46,972 nucleotides of DNA from DASUXY01 sp035301985 (GTDB lineage: Bacteria; Bacillota; Bacilli; Bacillales; Amphibacillaceae): NCBI GenBank assembly GCA_035301985.1, contig DATGTE010000032.1, forward strand, positions 1 to 46,972, in the 5' to 3' direction. Positions 24,543 through 33,128 of this stretch are shown piece after piece. The notes below the pieces were generated by a model that was not told where the DNA came from, made no database searches, and saw only the letters and a program-made list of their open reading frames with translations. Both the position numbers and the translations under genes were made by a program. Position 1 is the first letter of the stretch, and the number at the start of each line of letters is the position of its first letter.

Positions 24543-25730
24543 GTGATTACATTTCCTGTTTCGGAATTTAAATGGCGTATGGAAAAAGTGAAAAAGAAGA
24601 TGGAAGAAGCGGGTATTGATGTGTTGTTAGTTACGGACCCGGCGAATATTAATTATTTAACAGGGTATAATGCATGGTCTTTTTATGTTCATCAACTGCT
24701 CATTGTGCCCATCGAAGAAGAGCAACCGTATTGGATTGGCAGAGAAATGGATGCAAGTGGTGCCAAGGATACGACGTGGCTTGATCATGAGCATATAGTA
24801 CCATACACGGATGACTATGTTCATTCAGCGATCAAGCACCCGATGGATTTTGTTTGTGATTATATGAAATGGCTTGGATATGAGCGAAAGACGATAGCTG
24901 TTGAGATGGATACGTATTATTTTACAGCAAAGTCACATATCCGATTAACGTATGGACTTCCTGATGCAACGTTCAAGGACGGAACGAATTTAGTGAATTG
25001 GGTGCGTATCATCAAATCGGATGAGGAAATTGGCTATATGAAACAGGCAGCAAAAATTGCTGAAAAAGCGATGCAAGTCGCTGTTGATTCAATTGAAGAA
25101 GGTGTTAGACAGTGCGATGTTGCTGCCCAAATCGCTCATGCGCAAATCAGTGGGACCGAGGATTTTGGTGGAGATTACCCAGCGATTGTTCCTTTGCTTC
25201 CAACAGGAAAAAAAACCTCTTCTTGTCATTTGACGTGGACTGACGATGTGTTTAATTTAGGAGATCCGGTGATTATTGAATTGGCGGGTTGCTATAAGCG
25301 TTATCATTCTCCATTAGCACGAACAGTGGTCATCGGGAGCGCAACAGAGAAAATGTATCATCTAGCTGAAGTGGTCATCGAGGGAATCGATGCAGCACTT
25401 GATGCCGTTCGACCTGGTGTAACGTGTGAAGAAGTGGAAAGAACATGGCGTCGTGTCATTGAAAAAAGTGGTATACGGAAGGAATCTCGAATCGGTTATT
25501 CGATGGGGTTAAATTATCCACCTGATTGGGGAGAGCACACTGCGAGTTTAAGGCCAGGTGATCGTACAGTACTTGAGCCTAATATGACATTTCATATGAT
25601 TCCTGGTATTTGGTTGGATGATTTTGGCATTGAAATTAGCGAATCTTTCCGTGTGACGGAGAAAGGATGCGAGGTCTTCGTTGATTTTCCACGGGAGCTT
25701 TATGTAAAGCCGCAAATCCGTCTAGCTTAA
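24543..25730 (+). CDS. M24-family hydrolase resembling ectoine hydrolase DoeA/EutD and creatinase
   Basis: 395 residues with the creatinase N-terminal domain (1-150) and pita-bread M24 domain (160-385). Metal ligands of true M24 aminopeptidases are absent: the first Asp is replaced in VIIELAGCYKRYHSPLARTV and the second falls at HSPLART. The same metal-free pattern is known in creatinase and DoeA. NYLTGYNAWSFYVHQ, GGDYPAIVPLLPTG and DFGIEISESFRVTEKG strongly resemble DoeA, which opens ectoine to N-acetyl-diaminobutyrate. Starts at GTG 24543 behind AAGGGATGGG. No DoeB-type deacetylase is present in the window, so an ectoine role is not proven; another cyclic or amidine substrate is possible. 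Confidence 0.75.
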   Translation: MITFPVSEFKWRMEKVKKKMEEAGIDVLLVTDPANINYLTGYNAWSFYVHQLLIVPIEEEQPYWIGREMDASGAKDTTWLDHEHIVPYTDDYVHSAIKHPMDFVCDYMKWLGYERKTIAVEMDTYYFTAKSHIRLTYGLPDATFKDGTNLVNWVRIIKSDEEIGYMKQAAKIAEKAMQVAVDSIEEGVRQCDVAAQIAHAQISGTEDFGGDYPAIVPLLPTGKKTSSCHLTWTDDVFNLGDPVIIELAGCYKRYHSPLARTVVIGSATEKMYHLAEVVIEGIDAALDAVRPGVTCEEVERTWRRVIEKSGIRKESRIGYSMGLNYPPDWGEHTASLRPGDRTVLEPNMTFHMIPGIWLDDFGIEISESFRVTEKGCEVFVDFPRELYVKPQIRLA

Positions 25731-26111
25731 TACGAATCAATATAGAATATTTTTTAATCTATTAAGAAACGATCGTTAGTCGTCATCGTTGGATCACCAA
25801 GCGAAAGGATTCGGTTGCTCGTAAAAACGGACAATGAAACGATGTTGTCGTGTCCTTATGTTATTTGTTTACGAACAATTCACGGGTCAAATGATGTTGA
25901 AATTTGACCCGATCGATCATGACCAGCATTCCAAATTAGCGTGACGCACCCTCAATGGTTTTCAATCATTCTTATGACGACCTTTTTATTTCTGTGATGG
26001 TCATAGATTTTCGCGCATTGTTCATAAGCTTCGAGAAACTTGCAAAAGTAGAGGAAATGGTGCTGCAATTGTTACCTGCCGTATCTCGACGTTTATTTGA
26101 GCATATTTAAA
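25731..26111. other. Intergenic region between convergent M24 and hydroxyacid dehydrogenase genes
   Basis: Contains a strong hairpin, CGGGTCAAAT (25883-25892) with ATTTGACCCG (25902-25911), loop of 9, without a clear T-run on either strand. A 51-codon plus-strand frame from ATG 25955 to the TAA at 26108-26110 ends LQLLPAVSRRLFEHI, has no ribosome site and matches nothing I recognise. It may be the remnant of a lost gene. Confidence 0.4.
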
Positions 26112-27110
26112 CTATCCACGATGCATTTGTATCGTTTGCCAGACGGCCGGATCGATTAAATGTGGAGGTTTTCTACCATTTAATCCTTCTTCTAAATTGA
26201 AAGCAGCGAGTTCAGACATCTTCCGTTCCGTTGCTCGTGTAGAAGAACCAATGTGAGGCGTTGTGACAACGTGTTTCATTTGTAGTAAAGGATGATTCGG
26301 ATCGATTGGTTCTTTTTCAAAGACATCAAGTCCACTAGCAGCAATGTCGCCATTTTGTAACGCTTCAACTAAATCGTTTTCGATGACCGTTTGCCCACGT
26401 GAGCCATTGATGAAGATGGCTGATTTTTTCATAAGTTGAAACTCTCTTTTTCCGATGAGTCCTTTCGTTTCTGGTGTCAATGGTGTCATGAGGCAAACAA
26501 AGTCAGATTGTTGTAACAAATCATCTAGACTGCAGTAAGTGGCGTTATAATTTTTCTCTGCTTCTCGTTTTCTCGTTCGGTTATGGTATAAAATTTTCAT
26601 ATTAAATCCATGGTGAGCTCGTTGGGCAATTGCTTCACCAATTCTCCCCATTCCAATAATGCCGAGCGTTTTGTGATGAACATCTGTTCCATAATACGCG
26701 GTATCGATGGCCTCGGTTGTCCATTCCCCCCGTTTGACCATTCGATCTAATTCGGGAATGCGTCGTGCAGTGGCGAGTAAAATACCGAAAATTGCATCTG
26801 CGACAGTATCGTTTAAGACCTCAGGTGTATGTGTTGCCATTATGCCTCGTTTCGATAATTGTTCGATGTCGAGGTTGTTGTAACCGACTGAAACATTGCT
26901 AACAATTTTTAAGCGGGGCGCCCGATCGAGTAACGTTTTATCAACGGGTAACCCCATTCCGATAATGCCTTCTGTGGTCTGTAATTGTTCCAAAAAATGC
27001 GGATCTGATTTGGTGTCGATCTCTTCAAAGAAATGAACGTCATACTTTTGTCGCAGTTGTGATAATACAGGTTCTTCGACTCGATTATAAGCAATTATTT
27101 TTTTCATCAT
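26112..27110 (-). CDS. D-isomer-specific 2-hydroxyacid dehydrogenase (glyoxylate/hydroxypyruvate reductase type)
   Basis: 332 residues. NAD(P) Rossmann motif GIIGMGRIGEAIAQRA near 152. Catalytic residues: Arg in NGSRGQTV near 238, Glu in DVFEKEP near 266, His in TPHIGS near 285. VSNVSVGYNNLD near 71 is the substrate loop of GhrB-type enzymes, and an Arg in NRTRKR after the second strand favours NADPH. It interconverts 2-oxo acids such as glyoxylate or hydroxypyruvate with D-2-hydroxy acids. It diverges from the gntR gene with a shared promoter region, so it is likely under the same regulator. The physiological substrate is unknown. Confidence 0.88.
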   Translation of the reverse strand: MMKKIIAYNRVEEPVLSQLRQKYDVHFFEEIDTKSDPHFLEQLQTTEGIIGMGLPVDKTLLDRAPRLKIVSNVSVGYNNLDIEQLSKRGIMATHTPEVLNDTVADAIFGILLATARRIPELDRMVKRGEWTTEAIDTAYYGTDVHHKTLGIIGMGRIGEAIAQRAHHGFNMKILYHNRTRKREAEKNYNATYCSLDDLLQQSDFVCLMTPLTPETKGLIGKREFQLMKKSAIFINGSRGQTVIENDLVEALQNGDIAASGLDVFEKEPIDPNHPLLQMKHVVTTPHIGSSTRATERKMSELAAFNLEEGLNGRKPPHLIDPAVWQTIQMHRG

Positions 27111-27171
27111 CTTCCATCCCTACCTTTTCATATCGTATTCATAGGCAACATACTTATAGTGTTAAGATAGC

Positions 27172-27259
27172 TTGTAAACAAAGGACTGTCAATATTCAGA
27201 AAGAACGTATACGGAATCATTTGAATGGTATTGACAATATAGAGCCAGGGATTTATGCT
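27172..27259. promoter_or_regulatory. Divergent promoters and candidate GntR operators
   Basis: Plus strand: TTGACA (27231-27236), 17 bases, TATGCT (27254-27259), driving the gntR operon. Minus strand: TTGTTT, 17 bases, TATAAG, driving the hydroxyacid dehydrogenase. The palindrome TTGTAAACAA (27172-27181) overlaps the minus -35, and TATTGACAATA (27229-27239) overlaps the plus -35. Both are placed where a GntR-type repressor could block each promoter. Confidence 0.6.
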
Positions 27260-27320
27260 GAAGATCATTCATGTCGACAATCGACAGAAAAAGTAGATAT
27301 ATAGAAAGGACGTTTCAGTC

Positions 27321-27989
27321 ATGGTTGAACAAATGTTGATTGATCATCAATCGTTAAGCGAATTAATTGCGAATCAGATCAAAAAAAAGATCTGGAATAA
27401 AGAACTTCCACTTGGTGAACGATTAATTGAAACAGAACTTGCGCAAACGTTTGATGTGAGTCGTAGCACGATACGCGAAGCATTTAAAATCTTAGAAATG
27501 GATGGGTTAATTGTTCGAAAGGCGCGTAAAGGAACGTATATTACGACGTTTACAACAAAAGACGTGGAGGAAATAACGGAATTGCGAATGATGATTGAGT
27601 CGCGAGCTTTTATTCATGCACTTCCACACATGGATGATGAAGACTTTCAACATCTTACAACCCTTACGAAACAGATGAAACAAACAGCCAATCAGAAAAA
27701 TTGGAATGCTTTATTTGATTTAGATATGGAGTTTCATAGATATGTAGTGAATCGTAGCCATCACGTGCGAATGATAAAAATTTATAATTCATTGCACGCG
27801 CAAATTCGCACGGTACTTATGCACTTTGATCAATTGTATGCAAGCTTTCATTCGCTGTACAAAGAACATGTAGATTTGTTACAAGCTTTAAAAACGAAGG
27901 ATCCTAGCATGGTACAGAAAAGCGTAAACGATCATATTGCTTATGTCGGGGAAGCATTCCTCGGTGTAAATACATCTAGTCAACCTTAA
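27321..27989 (+). CDS. GntR/FadR-family transcriptional regulator
   Basis: 222 residues. Winged helix at 10-75 (LIETELAQTFDVSRSTIREA) and a helical FCD domain at 80-210 (FDLDMEFHRYVVN, ...LYKEHVDLLQALKT, VNDHIAYV) with the usual Asp and His metal ligands. It probably senses a carboxylic or amino acid intermediate of the downstream genes. The start ATG follows AGAAAGGACG. It heads a run of five metabolic genes on the same strand. It differs clearly from the regulator at 15486-16166. Confidence 0.88.
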   Translation: MVEQMLIDHQSLSELIANQIKKKIWNKELPLGERLIETELAQTFDVSRSTIREAFKILEMDGLIVRKARKGTYITTFTTKDVEEITELRMMIESRAFIHALPHMDDEDFQHLTTLTKQMKQTANQKNWNALFDLDMEFHRYVVNRSHHVRMIKIYNSLHAQIRTVLMHFDQLYASFHSLYKEHVDLLQALKTKDPSMVQKSVNDHIAYVGEAFLGVNTSSQP

Positions 27990-28004
27990 TGAGGAGGGGA
28001 TGAA

Positions 28005-29363
28005 GTGAATAAGTTTGCGAATGTTCAAACGAATTTACCAGGTCCAAAAGCGGAAAAGTTACTCAAGCGGAGACGTGATATTGTTCCGCACGCAGTGAGT
28101 TATGGGGTACCCACTTTTGTGGAGTCGGCAGATGGCGCTTTACTTCATGATGTAGATGGAAATCGTTTCATTGACTTTGCTGGGGCGATCGGCACGATTA
28201 ATATAGGTCATTGCAATGAGAAAGTCGTGCAAGCACTTCATGATCAGCTTGATCGATACATTCATACGGGGTTCAATGTTATGATGTATGATCCGTATAT
28301 TGAGTTGGCTGAACGATTGGCTCAGCTAGCACCAGGCTCATTTGAGAAGAAAGTGATGTTTTTAAATAGTGGTGCTGAAGCTGTCGAAAATGCTGTGAAG
28401 ATGGCTCGTAAATATACAGGGCGCCAAGCCATTGTTTCCTTTTCAGGTGGTTTCCATGGTCGTACACTCATGGCGATGTCGTTAACAGGTAAAATCAAGC
28501 CATATAAATATGAATACGGTCCCTTTGCACCGGAAGTTTATCGTGCTCCTTTTCCGTACACATATCGGCGTCCTGATTCGATGAGTGAAAAAGAGTATAC
28601 GAGCTTTTTATTACAACAAGTGGAAGAGTTCTTTATTCGCGAGATTGACCCAAGTCTTGTTGCTGCTGTCATTATGGAGCCTGTCCAGGGAGAAAGTGGA
28701 TTTATCATACCCGATCAAGCATTTGTTGAAGGGATCTATGATTTGTGTAAAACACACGGGATGTTATTTATAGCGGATGAAATTCAAACAGGATTCGGGC
28801 GAACGGGTAAATACTTCGGTATAGAGCATTATGGAATCGAGCCAGACTTACTAACGATTTCAAAATCGATGGCAGCAGGTGTCCCGATGAGTGGAGTAAT
28901 CGGACGCAAGGAAGTCATGGATGCAGCTCGTTCTGGTGAGCTTGGTGGAACGTATTGTGGAAGTCCACTTGGATGTCGGGCAGGTCTAGCTGTATTAGAG
29001 GTTATGGAAGAAGAGCAGTTAAACGATCGAGCTGTCGAGATTGGCCAACGAGTCATGGAACGGTTTAAAAAAATGTATGATCGTTTTGAAGTAATTGGTG
29101 ATATAAGAGGGCTTGGAGCCATGTGTGCGATGGAGTTTGTCACAGATCGAGAAACAAAACGGCCGCATCAAACGATGAGTGATGCAGTGTTACAAGAAGC
29201 TCATCGCCGTGGGCTCATCGCATTAAAAGCAGGCATATATAATAATGTTATTCGGCTGTTGATGCCTCTCGTTATCACGGATGAACAACTTGAGGAAGGT
29301 TTAAATATTTTGGAAACATCGATTCAAACGGTTATAGCGGCTGAACATCATCTCCAGCAATGA
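28005..29363 (+). CDS. Class III omega-aminotransferase (GABA / diaminobutyrate type), second copy
   Basis: 452 residues. NSGAEAVENAVKMARKYTGR near 120, EPVQGESGF near 226, IADEIQTGFGRTGK near 259 and the Schiff-base Lys in TISKSMAAG near 287. It is clearly homologous to the GabT at 10875, but the substrate-side motif FNVMMYDPYIEL differs from FHVAPYESYIQL there, pointing to a different omega-amino substrate. Candidates are GABA, 2,4-diaminobutyrate or beta-alanine. It starts at GTG 28005 after AGGAGGGG and lies 15 bases behind the regulator. The partner aldehyde dehydrogenase follows after 40 bases. Confidence 0.87.
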   Translation: MNKFANVQTNLPGPKAEKLLKRRRDIVPHAVSYGVPTFVESADGALLHDVDGNRFIDFAGAIGTINIGHCNEKVVQALHDQLDRYIHTGFNVMMYDPYIELAERLAQLAPGSFEKKVMFLNSGAEAVENAVKMARKYTGRQAIVSFSGGFHGRTLMAMSLTGKIKPYKYEYGPFAPEVYRAPFPYTYRRPDSMSEKEYTSFLLQQVEEFFIREIDPSLVAAVIMEPVQGESGFIIPDQAFVEGIYDLCKTHGMLFIADEIQTGFGRTGKYFGIEHYGIEPDLLTISKSMAAGVPMSGVIGRKEVMDAARSGELGGTYCGSPLGCRAGLAVLEVMEEEQLNDRAVEIGQRVMERFKKMYDRFEVIGDIRGLGAMCAMEFVTDRETKRPHQTMSDAVLQEAHRRGLIALKAGIYNNVIRLLMPLVITDEQLEEGLNILETSIQTVIAAEHHLQQ

Positions 29364-29403
29364 TTTCAACTGTCCCGAGTAAAAAGCTCAAGGAGGGTAA
29401 AGA

Positions 29404-30831
29404 GTGACACAATATTCCATGTACATCAACGGTGTTTGGATGGGTGGAAAAAGAGACCGCTCGGTTTATAATCCTGCTACAGGTGAGGTAGTTGGTACGA
29501 TTCCAAATGGCGGTGTTGTGGAAACAATCACAGCGATTGATTCCGCCCATCAAGCTTGGCAAACGTGGTCGCAAACGACAGCTTATGAAAGAGCGAATTT
29601 TCTGCAAGAATTACGTGATTTGATGCTTGAAAATGAACATGAGTTAGCAGAAATGATGACGATGGAAATGGGAAAACCAATCCAAGAATCCAGAGGAGAG
29701 GTAAAGTATGCGGCTTCTTTTCTCGATTGGTTTGCTGAAGAAGGTAAGCGAGTATATGGAGAAACGGTCCCTTCACACACAGGAGGGAAGCGTTTACAAG
29801 TGTGGAAAAAGCCGATTGGTGTTGTAGCGGCAATTACTCCTTGGAATTTTCCTCTTGCTATGTTAACGCGTAAAATGGCTCCAGCCTTGGCAGCTGGTTG
29901 TACAATCGTCATGAAGCCGTCAAGTGAAAGTCCTCTTACAGCGGTTAAACTGATGGAACTTTGTGAACGAGTTCGGTTCCCAAAAGGAGTTGTCAATTTA
30001 GTGACCGGCCCATCCTCAGTGATTGGCGAAGCGATTATGAATCATCATGATGTTCGTAAAGTTACGTTTACTGGCTCCACGGAAGTCGGAAAAGTGTTAA
30101 TTCAACAAAGCGCTCATCATGTAAAACGATTGTCATTGGAGCTCGGCGGTCAAGCACCATTTATCATTTTAGACGATGCCAATCTCGAGCGAGCGGTTCA
30201 AGGAGTGATGGCCTCGAAGTTTCGTAACGCAGGGCAAACGTGTATTTGTGCCAATCGCATCTATGTTCAATCCGGAGTGTATGATGACTTTGTAAGTGCG
30301 TTTCGGCAAGCGGTCAGTCACTTAAAAGTAGGTAATGGATTAGATGAAGCTACGGATATTGGTCCGTTGGTAAATGAAGCAGGATTAGAAAAAGTATCTG
30401 CCCATGTAGATGATGCTCTAAGGAAAGGAGCCTCGATTGTCTATGGCGGAAAAAGACTCGAAACCAAAACAGGTCATTATTACTTACCAACGATTTTAAC
30501 AGATGTTTCTTCTTCAATGGCGATCATGAACGAAGAAACGTTCGGTCCGGTTGCTCCGATTCAAAAAATAGAAACGGAACAGGAAGCGATTCAACTAGCG
30601 AATGAAACACCGTATGGTCTAGCCGCGTATGTGTTTACAGAGAATGTAGCACGAGGAATGCGATTGATCGAACAACTTGATTATGGGATTGTTGGCTGGA
30701 ATGATGGAGCTCCATCAGCTGCGCAAGTTCCTTTTGGCGGAATGAAAGAAAGTGGAATCAATAGAGAAGGAGGACGAGAAGGTATCGAAGCGTTTCTTGA
30801 GACGCAATATGTGTCGGTGGGGATCGAGTAA
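29404..30831 (+). CDS. Succinate/aspartate-semialdehyde-type NAD(P) aldehyde dehydrogenase (GabD-like)
   Basis: 475 residues. Asn in ITPWNFPLAM near 146, Lys in MKPSSESP near 170, Glu in LELGGQAPF near 246, and catalytic Cys in GQTCICANRIYVQ near 280. GQTCICANR is the classic GabD motif with the redox-sensitive Cys pair, unlike the first aldehyde dehydrogenase in the window. The product of the preceding aminotransferase would be oxidised here, for instance succinate semialdehyde to succinate or aspartate semialdehyde to aspartate (DoeC role). GTG start at 29404 behind AGGAGGG. Confidence 0.9.
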   Translation: MTQYSMYINGVWMGGKRDRSVYNPATGEVVGTIPNGGVVETITAIDSAHQAWQTWSQTTAYERANFLQELRDLMLENEHELAEMMTMEMGKPIQESRGEVKYAASFLDWFAEEGKRVYGETVPSHTGGKRLQVWKKPIGVVAAITPWNFPLAMLTRKMAPALAAGCTIVMKPSSESPLTAVKLMELCERVRFPKGVVNLVTGPSSVIGEAIMNHHDVRKVTFTGSTEVGKVLIQQSAHHVKRLSLELGGQAPFIILDDANLERAVQGVMASKFRNAGQTCICANRIYVQSGVYDDFVSAFRQAVSHLKVGNGLDEATDIGPLVNEAGLEKVSAHVDDALRKGASIVYGGKRLETKTGHYYLPTILTDVSSSMAIMNEETFGPVAPIQKIETEQEAIQLANETPYGLAAYVFTENVARGMRLIEQLDYGIVGWNDGAPSAAQVPFGGMKESGINREGGREGIEAFLETQYVSVGIE

Positions 30832-30955
30832 GGTTTTCCTTAATTCTGTTATAATCGGACTGTTTAAGGATGACATTTACAGCTCATTTACAACTCGTGC
30901 AAATATTCGCGAGGCTATTCATGAAGGTTGTTGATCAAGAAGGAGTGATTATAAA

Positions 30956-31819
30956 TTGAATAAAATGTTATTCCAAGGAGAAATCATGGATCGGAAAACA
31001 TCAGTAGATATTGAAGACCGCGGGTATCAATTTGGAGATGGAATTTATGAAGTGATTGGTGTTTACAATCGGAAGCCGATGCTGATGGATGAACATTTGG
31101 AGAGGTTACAAAGAAGTGCTCAAGAAATCCAATTAAAACTTCCTGTTTCAGTTGCGAAGTTAAAAAGTAACTTGCTAGAGCTTATCTCTTTAAATGATTT
31201 ACAAGAAGGAATCATCTATTTACAAGTATCGCGAGGGGTGGCTTCGAGATGGCATGAATTCCCGTCAGAGGATGTCCCGCCTGTATGGCTGGCCTATACA
31301 CGTGAAGAAAAGCCGATGACATATATAGAAGATCACGGAGCAACAGCTGTCTTGACAGAGGACATCCGTTGGCTGCGATGTGACATTAAAACGTTAAATC
31401 TTTTACCGAATGTACTGGCGAAACAAAAGGCAGTTGAACACGATGCCTTTGAAGCGATTTTACATCGTGGAAAGACCGTTACAGAAGCGAGTTCTTCGAA
31501 TGTTTTTATCGTCAAAAATGGAGAGATATTTACCCACCCAGCGAACAATTATATTTTGAATGGGATTACACGACAAAGAGTATTACAATTGACCGAGAAG
31601 TTACACGTACCGGTGAGGGAACAACCATTTACGGTGAGTGATTTACTCAATGCGGATGAAGTGTTTGTTACTGCAACGAAGCTAGACATTATACCGATTA
31701 TACAAGTTGACAATCAGATGATCGGGAAAGGAAAACCAGGTGTGATTACGAGACAGATTATTGGGCAATTTCGTCAAGATATCAATCGCCTAGTAAATGA
31801 ACCGCATCTTCACCAATAA
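30956..31819 (+). CDS. dat: D-amino acid transaminase (D-alanine aminotransferase family)
   Basis: 287 residues, fold type IV PLP enzyme. Lys145 in CDIKTLNLLPN is the Schiff-base lysine and Glu177 in VTEASSSN the ring-nitrogen ligand. Arg98 and His100 in SRWHEF are the carboxylate trap that distinguishes D-amino acid transaminases. All four match Bacillus D-AAT numbering. The 239-247 loop TATKLDIIP differs from SSTTSEVTP of the usual enzyme, which may shift side-chain choice. It moves amino groups between D-amino acids and 2-oxo acids. Starts at TTG 30956, 10 bases from AAGGAG. The 124-base gap upstream has a possible TATAAT near 30850 but no clear -35. Confidence 0.92.
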   Translation: MNKMLFQGEIMDRKTSVDIEDRGYQFGDGIYEVIGVYNRKPMLMDEHLERLQRSAQEIQLKLPVSVAKLKSNLLELISLNDLQEGIIYLQVSRGVASRWHEFPSEDVPPVWLAYTREEKPMTYIEDHGATAVLTEDIRWLRCDIKTLNLLPNVLAKQKAVEHDAFEAILHRGKTVTEASSSNVFIVKNGEIFTHPANNYILNGITRQRVLQLTEKLHVPVREQPFTVSDLLNADEVFVTATKLDIIPIIQVDNQMIGKGKPGVITRQIIGQFRQDINRLVNEPHLHQ

Positions 31820-31865
31820 AGAAACTACACGTTAATACGTGTTGATATGTTTAGGGGGGATACGT

Positions 31866-32996
31866 TTGGCAAGATCGGTAGGTTATGAACATCCGACCAT
31901 TGCTGAAATCAATCGATCTTCATTTCGAAAAAATATCTTGGAAATAAAAAAAATAACACGTCCGTCGTTGTTTATGGCAGTCGTGAAAACGAATGCCTAT
32001 GGACATGGACTTGTAGCGATGGGTGAGACTGCTGTCAGTGCAGGTGCCGATCGTCTAGGAGTTTCAACGGTTGAAGAAGGTAGAGTTTTGAGAGAAGAAA
32101 ATGTTGATATCCCGATCCATCTTTTAAGCGCGATTTGCCCTGAGCAAGCATCAGCCGTTGTACATTATAATTTAATCCCTCTGGTATCTTCTCGAGACGC
32201 TGTCATCGCTCTGAATGAAGAAGCGAAGCGTCAAGAGAAGGAAGTTCGTGTTCATTTTAAATTGGATACAGGTTTACATCGATTTGGATGCTCGCCAAGG
32301 GAGGCGCTCGACTTTATCCAGACGTATTACCATCTGCCACACATTACGTGGGAAGGAATATACACCCACTTTTCTCATGCCGATGAAGGAGATTGGTCAA
32401 CGACTGAAAAACAGTTCGCTCTGTTTAAACAGACGGTTACTTCTCTAGAAAAGCGGGGATATGTTTTTCCGATCCAACATGTCGGTGGATCGACAATTGC
32501 GATGGAAAGGGCTGATATGCACTTAGATATGGTAAGGCCAGGTGTTTCTCTATTCGGCTATTATCCACATTCACGTCAGAAGAAACGACTACCTTTACGA
32601 CCTGTTATGACACTGAAGTCACAAATTATCCAACTGTTGTTTCTTTCTGCTGGAACTGCGATCGGATATGGAGGACATTATGTAACAAAAGCCGATGAAA
32701 TGATTGCTGTTTTACCGATTGGACATGGAGATGGATACCAAAGAAGGTTATCCAATAAGGGAGAAGTTTTAGTCAATGGAAGACGTGCTCCAATCGTTGG
32801 TATGATATCATTAGATCAAACAATGATTAACGTAACTCATCTACCGGATGTCCAAGTTGGGGATGAAGTCATCTTAATGGGAAAAACAGATGCAGAAGAA
32901 ATTACAGCTGATGAGATCGCCTGTTGGATGGGAAGTATTGTCGATGAAGTGTTATCTGGTTTGATGGAACGGATTCCGAGAAAATATATCGGATGA
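31866..32996 (+). CDS. Divergent alanine-racemase family protein
   Basis: 376 residues, fold type III PLP barrel plus beta domain. Lys41 in VVKTNAYGHG is the PLP lysine. The second catalytic residue, equal to Tyr265 of G. stearothermophilus Alr, is kept in IGYGG. Two usual active-site residues differ: GYADG has become GHGDG (position 284), and the NYE near the C-terminus, position 354, has become VDE in GSIVDEVLSGLMERIPRKY. Tyr354 normally limits the pocket to alanine, so an Asp suggests another substrate, perhaps with an amino group. TTG at 31866 follows AGGGGGGA; the frame extends back to 31839 but without a ribosome site. Clustered with dat, not with a cell-wall operon. Confidence 0.85.
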   Translation: MARSVGYEHPTIAEINRSSFRKNILEIKKITRPSLFMAVVKTNAYGHGLVAMGETAVSAGADRLGVSTVEEGRVLREENVDIPIHLLSAICPEQASAVVHYNLIPLVSSRDAVIALNEEAKRQEKEVRVHFKLDTGLHRFGCSPREALDFIQTYYHLPHITWEGIYTHFSHADEGDWSTTEKQFALFKQTVTSLEKRGYVFPIQHVGGSTIAMERADMHLDMVRPGVSLFGYYPHSRQKKRLPLRPVMTLKSQIIQLLFLSAGTAIGYGGHYVTKADEMIAVLPIGHGDGYQRRLSNKGEVLVNGRRAPIVGMISLDQTMINVTHLPDVQVGDEVILMGKTDAEEITADEIACWMGSIVDEVLSGLMERIPRKYIG

Positions 32997-33128
32997 ATGC
33001 TCCGTATAGATGGATAGAGTAAGAGGGATTGTTATAGCGGTTCAACCTGCTTTGACTCTGTGAACGAGTACAGTCACAACTGTATGAACGGAACATTCAT
33101 CATTACATTGTAAATGTTGGAGGCCATG

